DNA from: Candidatus Melainabacteria bacterium
Lineage (GTDB): Bacteria; Actinomycetota; Actinomycetes; Mycobacteriales; Pseudonocardiaceae
Direction: 5' to 3'
Assembly: GCA_903970565.1 (NCBI GenBank)
Contig: CAJCJE010000150.1
Span: forward strand, 1-9,819
DNA length: 9,819 nucleotides
Shown piece after piece: positions 5,027 through 9,819 of the stretch (its first letter is position 1; each line of letters begins with the position of its first letter). Both the position numbers and the translations under genes were made by a program. Under the pieces are notes generated by a model. It was not told where the DNA came from. It was given only the letters and a program-made list of their open reading frames with translations, and did not search any database.

Positions 5027-8000
5027 CCCGAAAACACCCCCGTCCCCGACGCGCCGACCGGCTGGATTCGACGGCTGTTCCGGGTGTGCTGGCAGCATCC
5101 GGCGCTGGTCGTGGTGGTGGTCGTCAGCTCGGTCCTGGGCACCGGGCTGGAGGCGGTCGGGCCGCTGATCACCAGGGTCGGCGTCAACGACGCGGTCGCC
5201 GGCCAGACCAGCGAGATCGGCCTGTTGATCACCGTGCTGGTGGCGTTGGCGGCGATCCGGTTCGGTGCCGCGTTCCTGCGCCGCTACCTGGCCGGCAAGC
5301 TCGCCCTCGGCGTCCAGCACGACCTGCGCCAGGAGGTCTTCTCCTCGGTACAGCGGCTGGACGGCGGCAAACAGGACGAGCTGCGCACCGGCCAGGTGGT
5401 CTCCCGCGCCAATTCCGACCTGCAACTGGTGCAGGGCCTGCTGTCGATGGTGCCGATCTCCTTCGGGATGATCGCGCTGGTCATCACGTCGCTGGCGGCC
5501 ATGCTGTGGCTGTCACCGCTGCTGACCCTCATCGCGCTGGTGGTGGTGCCGGCACTGGGCATCGTGGCCGGCCGCTCCCGCCGCAGGCTGTTCCCGGCGA
5601 CCTGGTCGGCGCAGCAGCGCGCGGCCGACATCGCCCAGCGCGTCGAGGAGACCGTCACCGGGGTCCGGGTGGTGAAGGGCTTCGGCCAGGAGACCCGCGA
5701 GATCTCCCGGCTGGAGCAGGCCGCCCGCCGGCTGTTCGCCGAGCGGCTGCGGGCCGCCCGGCTCCAGGCCCAGCCGAACGCGACGCTCTCCACCCTGCCC
5801 TCGCTCGGCCAGGTCGCCGTACTGGCCCTGGGCGGCTGGCTGGCGCTGCGCGGCGAGATCAGCATCGGCACCTTCCTGGCCTTCGCCAGCTACGTCGCCA
5901 CCCTGGCCGGCCCGGCCCGGCTGCTGTCCGGTCTGGTGATCATGGGCCAGATGGTGCGCGCCGCCGCCGAACGGGTCTACGAGCTGATCGACTCGCAGCC
6001 GGAGATCGTGGACGCACCGGATGCCCGCGAGGTGCCCGACGGCCCGGTCGGGGTGGTCCTGGACGAGGTGAGTTTCGGCTACACCCGCAGCGAACCGGTG
6101 CTCGACCACGTGTCGCTGCGGGTGGCGCCGGGCGAGACGCTGGCCCTGATCGGCACCTCCGGCTCCGGCAAGTCGACCGTGTCGCTGCTGCTGCCCCGGT
6201 TCTACGAGGTGCAGTCCGGGTCGATCGCGATCGGTCCGCCGCAGCAGCCGGTCGACATCCGCGAGCTGACCCTCTCGGCCCTGCGGCACACCGTCGGGGT
6301 GGTGTTCGAGGAAGCGTTCCTGTTCTCCGACTCGGTGCGCGACAACATCGCCTACGGCCAGCCGGAGGCCACCGACGAGCAGGTGTTCGCGGCGGCACGG
6401 GCCGCCGAGGCGGACGGATTCATCCGGGACCTGCCGGACGGGTACGACACCAGGGTCGGCGAGCGGGGGCTGACGCTGTCCGGTGGCCAGCGGCAGCGGA
6501 TCGCGCTGGCCAGGGCGCTGCTGTCCGACCCTCGGGTGCTGGTGCTCGACGACGCGACCTCGGCGGTGGACGCGGTCACCGAGGCGGCCATCCAGCAGAC
6601 CCTGCGGTCGGTCACGGCCAGCCGGACCACGCTGATCATCGCGCACCGGCGCTCCACCCTCGCCCTGGCCGACCGGATCGCGGTGCTGGACGCCGGCAAG
6701 GTCGTCGATGTCGGCACCGAGGCCGAACTGGCGCGGCGCAGTCCGCTGTTCCGGGCGCTGCTGGCCGGTCCCGGTGAGGCCATCGACGAGCTGGCCACCG
6801 TCGCAGGCGACCTCGAACCCATCCTCGAACCCGGCCCGGACGGCATCACCGCGCGGCTGTGGCCGGAGCCGGAACCCGAAGAGTTCAGCGCCGGCAGCGC
6901 GAAGGCACTGGCCGCGGCCGGGGCGAACCCGTGGCCGGGCGCGGACGCGATTCCGCCGACGCCGGAGCTGGTGGCGGCCGTGCAGACCCTGCCGCCGGCC
7001 ACCGACACCCCGAACCTGCCCGGTATCGACCCGACCGAGGCCGATCCGCGCTTCCGTCTCGGCACCCTGTTGCGCCCGGTGCGCCGGCCGCTGCTGGTCG
7101 CGCTGTTGCTGGTCAGCATCGACGCGCTCGCCGCGGTCGCGCTGCCGGTGCTGATCCGCGACGGCCTGGACAACGGCGTTTCCGCGCACGTCGAGTCGGT
7201 GATCTGGGTGATGTCGCTGATCGGGCTGGGGGTGGTGATCCTCGACTGGATCGCGCTGGCCCTGGAAACCCTGGTCGCCACTCGGGCCGGCGAGAACGTG
7301 CTGTTCCTGCTGCGGGTGCGCAGCTACGCCCAGCTTCAGCGGCTGGGCCTGGACTACTACGAGCGCGAGCTCGGCGGCCGGATCATGACCAGGATGACCA
7401 CGGACGTGGACGCGCTGTCCACGTTCCTCCAGACCGGTTTGATCACCACCGTGGTCAGCGTGCTGACCGTGGCCGGGATGACCGTGGCGATGGTGGTGAT
7501 CGACATCCGGTTGGCCGCGTTCGCGCTCGCCGCGCTGCCGATCCTGATTGTCGCGACGGTGTTCTTCCGCCGACTGTCCTCAGTGGCCTATGCCGACGCG
7601 CGGGAGAAGGTCAGCGCGGTCAACGCGGACCTCCAGGAGAACGTCTCCGGGCTGCGGGTCTCCCAGGCCAACTCGCAGGAGGGCCGCACCGCGCGGACCT
7701 TCGAGCGCCTCTCCGACGACTACCGGCGCTCCCGGCTGCGGGCCCAGCGCTACATCGCCGTCTACTTCCCCGGCATCACCTTCCTGTCCGAGACCGCGCA
7801 GGCCGTCGTGCTCGGCGTCGGGGCGCTGTGGGTGGCGCACGGCCAGCTCAGCACCGGGGTGCTGGTGGCGTTCCTGCTGTACCTCAGCCAGTTCTTCGCG
7901 CCGGTGCAGCAGCTGTCCCAGGTGTTCGACGGCTACCAGCAGGCGCGGGTGGGGATGCAGCGCATCGGTGACCTGCTGCACACCGAGACGACCGTGACCC

Positions 8001-8839
8001 CCTCGACGCATCCGGTGCTCCCGCCGCCCCGGCTGCGCGGCGAGGTCGAACTGCGCGAGGTCAGCTTCAGCTACCCCGGGGCGAACCGGCCGGCGCTGGA
8101 GCGGATCAGCGTCCGGGTACCGGCCGGGCAGACCGTCGCGCTGGTCGGCGAGACCGGCGCCGGCAAGTCCACCTTCGTCAAACTGCTCGCCCGGTTCTAC
8201 GACGCCACCGATGGCCGGGTGCTGGTCGACGGCGTCGACGTGCGCGACTACGAGCTGGCCGGTTTCCGGCAGCGCCTCGGCGTCGTGCCGCAGGAGGCGC
8301 ACCTGTTCACCGGTGATCTCGCCGACAACGTCCGCTACGGCCGGCCCGACGCCTCCGACGCGACGGTGGAGAAGGCGGTCCGGGAGGTGGGCGCGCTGCC
8401 GATGGTGGCCGCGCTGCCGGGTGGTTTCCGCCATCCCATCGGTGAACGCGGCCAGGGCCTGTCGGCCGGGCAGCGGCAGCTGGTCGCACTGGCCAGGGCC
8501 GAACTCGTCGAGCCAGACCTGCTGCTGCTGGACGAGGCGACCGCGGCGCTGGACCCGGCGACCGAGACCGCGGTGCTCTCGGCGAGCGAGCGGATGGCCC
8601 GACGGCGCACCACGTTCGTGGTCGCGCACCGGCTGGCGACCGCGGCCCGCGCGGACCGGATTCTGGTCCTGGACGGCGGCCGGATCGTCGAGGACGGCAG
8701 TCATACCGAGCTGTTGGCGGCCGAGGGCCACTACGCCCGGCTCTGGCGCTACTCCTCGGCGGGCACCTCCTCGACGGACTCGATGAACCCGGTGAACACC
8801 GCGCACGACATCGCCGGTTCGGTCAGCTCGACCGACTGA
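5024..8839 (+). CDS. Fused full-length ABC exporter (TMD-NBD-TMD-NBD), asymmetric ATP sites
   Basis: This 1271-residue membrane protein joins two type IV ABC exporter halves in one chain, as in the mycobacterial multidrug pump Rv0194 (comparison from memory). TMD1 spans about 20-320. NBD1 has Walker A GTSGSGKST (377-385, Lys383), Glu429 in place of the Q-loop Gln (VFEEAFLF), LSGGQ (485-489), Walker B Asp509 followed by Asp510 where the catalytic Glu normally sits, and His541. A Pro/Glu/Ala-rich linker of about 100 residues (582-686) leads to TMD2 (687 to about 980). NBD2 has Walker A GETGAGKST (1042-1050, Lys1048), Gln1090, LSAGQ (1146-1150), Asp1170-Glu1171 and His1202. The site formed by NBD1 Walker motifs and the NBD2 signature is thus degenerate, and the other canonical. 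The substrate is probably drugs, lipids or peptides, and is not shown by sequence. It appears to be transcribed alone. Confidence 0.93.
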   Translation: MPENTPVPDAPTGWIRRLFRVCWQHPALVVVVVVSSVLGTGLEAVGPLITRVGVNDAVAGQTSEIGLLITVLVALAAIRFGAAFLRRYLAGKLALGVQHDLRQEVFSSVQRLDGGKQDELRTGQVVSRANSDLQLVQGLLSMVPISFGMIALVITSLAAMLWLSPLLTLIALVVVPALGIVAGRSRRRLFPATWSAQQRAADIAQRVEETVTGVRVVKGFGQETREISRLEQAARRLFAERLRAARLQAQPNATLSTLPSLGQVAVLALGGWLALRGEISIGTFLAFASYVATLAGPARLLSGLVIMGQMVRAAAERVYELIDSQPEIVDAPDAREVPDGPVGVVLDEVSFGYTRSEPVLDHVSLRVAPGETLALIGTSGSGKSTVSLLLPRFYEVQSGSIAIGPPQQPVDIRELTLSALRHTVGVVFEEAFLFSDSVRDNIAYGQPEATDEQVFAAARAAEADGFIRDLPDGYDTRVGERGLTLSGGQRQRIALARALLSDPRVLVLDDATSAVDAVTEAAIQQTLRSVTASRTTLIIAHRRSTLALADRIAVLDAGKVVDVGTEAELARRSPLFRALLAGPGEAIDELATVAGDLEPILEPGPDGITARLWPEPEPEEFSAGSAKALAAAGANPWPGADAIPPTPELVAAVQTLPPATDTPNLPGIDPTEADPRFRLGTLLRPVRRPLLVALLLVSIDALAAVALPVLIRDGLDNGVSAHVESVIWVMSLIGLGVVILDWIALALETLVATRAGENVLFLLRVRSYAQLQRLGLDYYERELGGRIMTRMTTDVDALSTFLQTGLITTVVSVLTVAGMTVAMVVIDIRLAAFALAALPILIVATVFFRRLSSVAYADAREKVSAVNADLQENVSGLRVSQANSQEGRTARTFERLSDDYRRSRLRAQRYIAVYFPGITFLSETAQAVVLGVGALWVAHGQLSTGVLVAFLLYLSQFFAPVQQLSQVFDGYQQARVGMQRIGDLLHTETTVTPSTHPVLPPPRLRGEVELREVSFSYPGANRPALERISVRVPAGQTVALVGETGAGKSTFVKLLARFYDATDGRVLVDGVDVRDYELAGFRQRLGVVPQEAHLFTGDLADNVRYGRPDASDATVEKAVREVGALPMVAALPGGFRHPIGERGQGLSAGQRQLVALARAELVEPDLLLLDEATAALDPATETAVLSASERMARRRTTFVVAHRLATAARADRILVLDGGRIVEDGSHTELLAAEGHYARLWRYSSAGTSSTDSMNPVNTAHDIAGSVSSTD

Positions 8840-8844
8840 GGAAT

Positions 8845-8862
8845 CGGCCGGGAAGCCGGCCG
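8845..8862 (+). terminator. GC hairpin after the exporter, weak terminator
   Basis: CGGCCGG (8845-8851) and CCGGCCG (8856-8862) pair perfectly around a GAAG tetraloop, 5 bases after the exporter stop. A purine-rich stretch, not a T-run, follows, so termination is likely but not certain. Confidence 0.5.
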
Positions 8863-9003
8863 GAGGAGAAACTGAAGAATTGATATCGCCGCCGGTCCGC
8901 GCGACTGGCGTGCTGGCCAGATGCATATGCCCTGCGTGTCGCCTCGGGATCGATCCGGCGATCGGGCATGTGACAGAACGCTCGTTGCCACTGGTTGGTC
9001 TGC

Positions 9004-9041
9004 TGTGAATCACGCCTCGCGGAGGACTAGCCTGGTTGACA
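9004..9041 (+). promoter_or_regulatory. Candidate kgd promoter
   Basis: TAGCCT (9028-9033) fits the TANNNT -10 pattern, and a loose -35 TGTGAA (9004-9009) lies 18 bases upstream. RNA would begin near 9040, leaving a leader of about 50 bases that ends with the ribosome site AGAGGCGAG (9074-9082). A perfect TTGACA at 9036-9041 is also present, but only a poor -10 (CAGGTT, 9058-9063) follows it, so it may be coincidental or a second weak promoter. Confidence 0.4.
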
Positions 9042-9090
9042 GAAATCAGATCCGGGCCAGGTTCGAGACAGATAGAGGCGAGCGTCAACC

Positions 9091-9819
9091 GTGTCCAGCA
9101 GTCCCGCGTCACAGTTCGGGCCCAACGAGTGGCTTGTCGAAGAGATGTACGAGCAGTTTCTCGCCGACCCCTCCTCCGTAGACTCGGCGTGGCACGACTT
9201 CTTCGCCGACTACAAGCCCACTGAACGTGCGGCCGGCGTCGGCGACAACGTCGCGGCACCCACCGGCAGTGCGGCGACCGAAGGGGCCAGCACCGTCGGT
9301 GGTCCGACCACTACCACCAGTACGGCCGCTACGACGACGATCACCGCGCCGGCGACCAACCCTGCCACCAATGGCACGCCGAACACAACGGCGGCCTCGG
9401 CCAACGGCAGCCAGACCGGTAGCCCGGCGACGACCTCCGGCCCCGCCCTGCGCGCGCCGGGTGGCCCGGTGACGCCGGCCCTGCCCACGTTGTCGACCAA
9501 CGGCAAGCCCTCCCCGCAGCAGGCCGCCAAGGCCGCTCCGGTGCAGCCGGCCGCCGGTGAGACCAGCGCGGTGATCCGGGGCGCCGCCGCCGCGATCGTC
9601 AAGAACATGCAGCAGTCGCTGACCGTGCCGACCGCGACGAGCGTGCGCGCGGTGCCGGCGAAACTGTTGGCCGACAACCGGATCGTGATCAACAATCATC
9701 TCAAGCGCACCCGTGGCGGGAAGATCTCCTTCACCCACGTCATCGGTTACGCCGTGGTCAGGGCGCTCCAGGCGTACCCGAACATGAACCGGCACTTCGC
9801 CGAGGTCAACGGCAAGCCG
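9091..9819 (+). CDS. kgd: Multifunctional 2-oxoglutarate decarboxylase/dehydrogenase Kgd (OdhA), N-terminal part
   Basis: This is the actinobacterial enzyme that acts on 2-oxoglutarate in the TCA cycle: an E1o thiamine-diphosphate domain fused to an E2o-like succinyltransferase domain, working with the shared lipoyl E2 and E3. Only the first 243 residues are inside the window, and the frame is open at the right edge. The GTG at 9091, with AGAGGCGAG 8 bases upstream, gives a start closely matching known Kgd. Residues 10-43 ([15 protein letters not shown], then [13 protein letters not shown]) are the E1o N-terminal helix segment that helps bind partner subunits. Residues 45 to about 155 are a low-complexity linker rich in Thr, Ala, Pro and Gly. 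From about 157 the E2-like domain begins ([45 protein letters not shown]). The E1 active site and the acyltransferase His lie beyond the edge. The gene may also be called odhA or sucA. Confidence 0.96.
   Translation, partial: MSSSPASQFGPNEWLVEEMYEQFLADPSSVDSAWHDFFADYKPTERAAGVGDNVAAPTGSAATEGASTVGGPTTTTSTAATTTITAPATNPATNGTPNTTAASANGSQTGSPATTSGPALRAPGGPVTPALPTLSTNGKPSPQQAAKAAPVQPAAGETSAVIRGAAAAIVKNMQQSLTVPTATSVRAVPAKLLADNRIVINNHLKRTRGGKISFTHVIGYAVVRALQAYPNMNRHFAEVNGKP

Larger units (their letters stand above)
8840..9090 (+). other. Intergenic region between the exporter and kgd
   Basis: I see no gene in these 251 bases. They hold a GC-rich hairpin at the left end, an ATGCATAT string near 8921, a small GTGA-A-TCAC inverted repeat (9005-9013), a cctc-gcg-gagg mini-hairpin (9015-9025), and the candidate kgd promoter. 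The stretch is less GC-rich than the flanking genes, as expected of a regulatory gap. Confidence 0.6.

Noticed and set aside
4987..6777. 596-codon + strand frame overlapping the first half of the exporter
   Set aside because: Arg/Gly/Pro-rich translation in a different frame from the exporter, which has all expected motifs.
5513..7189. 558-codon - strand frame across the exporter
   Set aside because: Opposite a gene with full ABC motifs; the translation is Arg/Gly/Gln-rich without any motif. A shadow.
7580..9259. 559-codon - strand frame crossing the exporter end, the intergenic gap and the kgd start
   Set aside because: It runs through two real + strand genes and their gap without a domain or ribosome site; composition-driven.
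9036..9472. Two + strand frames (9036-9224 and 9227-9472) near the right edge
   Set aside because: They are out of frame with kgd, whose N-terminus is recognisable from 9091; the products are Arg/Pro-rich shadows.

Overview
The window is high-GC actinobacterial DNA. The gene set points to the Pseudonocardiales (an Amycolatopsis-like organism), although no marker here fixes the genus. The evidence is very strong third-position GC, frequent GTG starts, purine-only ribosome sites or none, and above all the N-terminus of the Kgd/OdhA-type 2-oxoglutarate decarboxylase-dehydrogenase, a form limited to actinobacteria. All convincing genes lie on the + strand, and several long antisense open frames are composition shadows.

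Layout: (1) 2-1396, the 3' part of a secreted sedolisin (S53) serine-carboxyl peptidase with its activation prodomain; the signal peptide lies outside the window. (2) 1397-1737, a gene-free gap with two strong hairpins and a weak promoter candidate. (3) 1738-1944 and 1967-2476, two small proteins of unknown function, the second with a Cys/His cluster that may bind metal. (4) 2629-4071 and 4071-4904, a translationally coupled ABC-2 type pair of ATPase and permease; the ATPase carries a long Pro/Gln-rich repeat tail. It is followed by a hairpin with a short T-run. (5) 5024-8839, a 1271-residue fused ABC exporter (TMD-NBD-TMD-NBD) whose two ATP sites are asymmetric, and which probably starts on a leaderless GTG. 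(6) 8840-9090, an intergenic region with a hairpin and a candidate promoter. (7) 9091 to the right edge, the first 243 residues of kgd/odhA.

Functionally the window joins central carbon metabolism (kgd, TCA cycle) to two membrane export systems and an extracellular protease. Only the ABC-2 pair and, less surely, the two small genes look like operons. The fused exporter and kgd each seem to have their own promoter, and both candidate promoters contain the same CTAG(T/C)CTGG string. No mobile element, CRISPR array, tRNA or rRNA was seen. I found no clearly new system. The best leads are the asymmetric fused exporter, the repeat tail of the ABC-2 ATPase, and the pair of small unknown genes.
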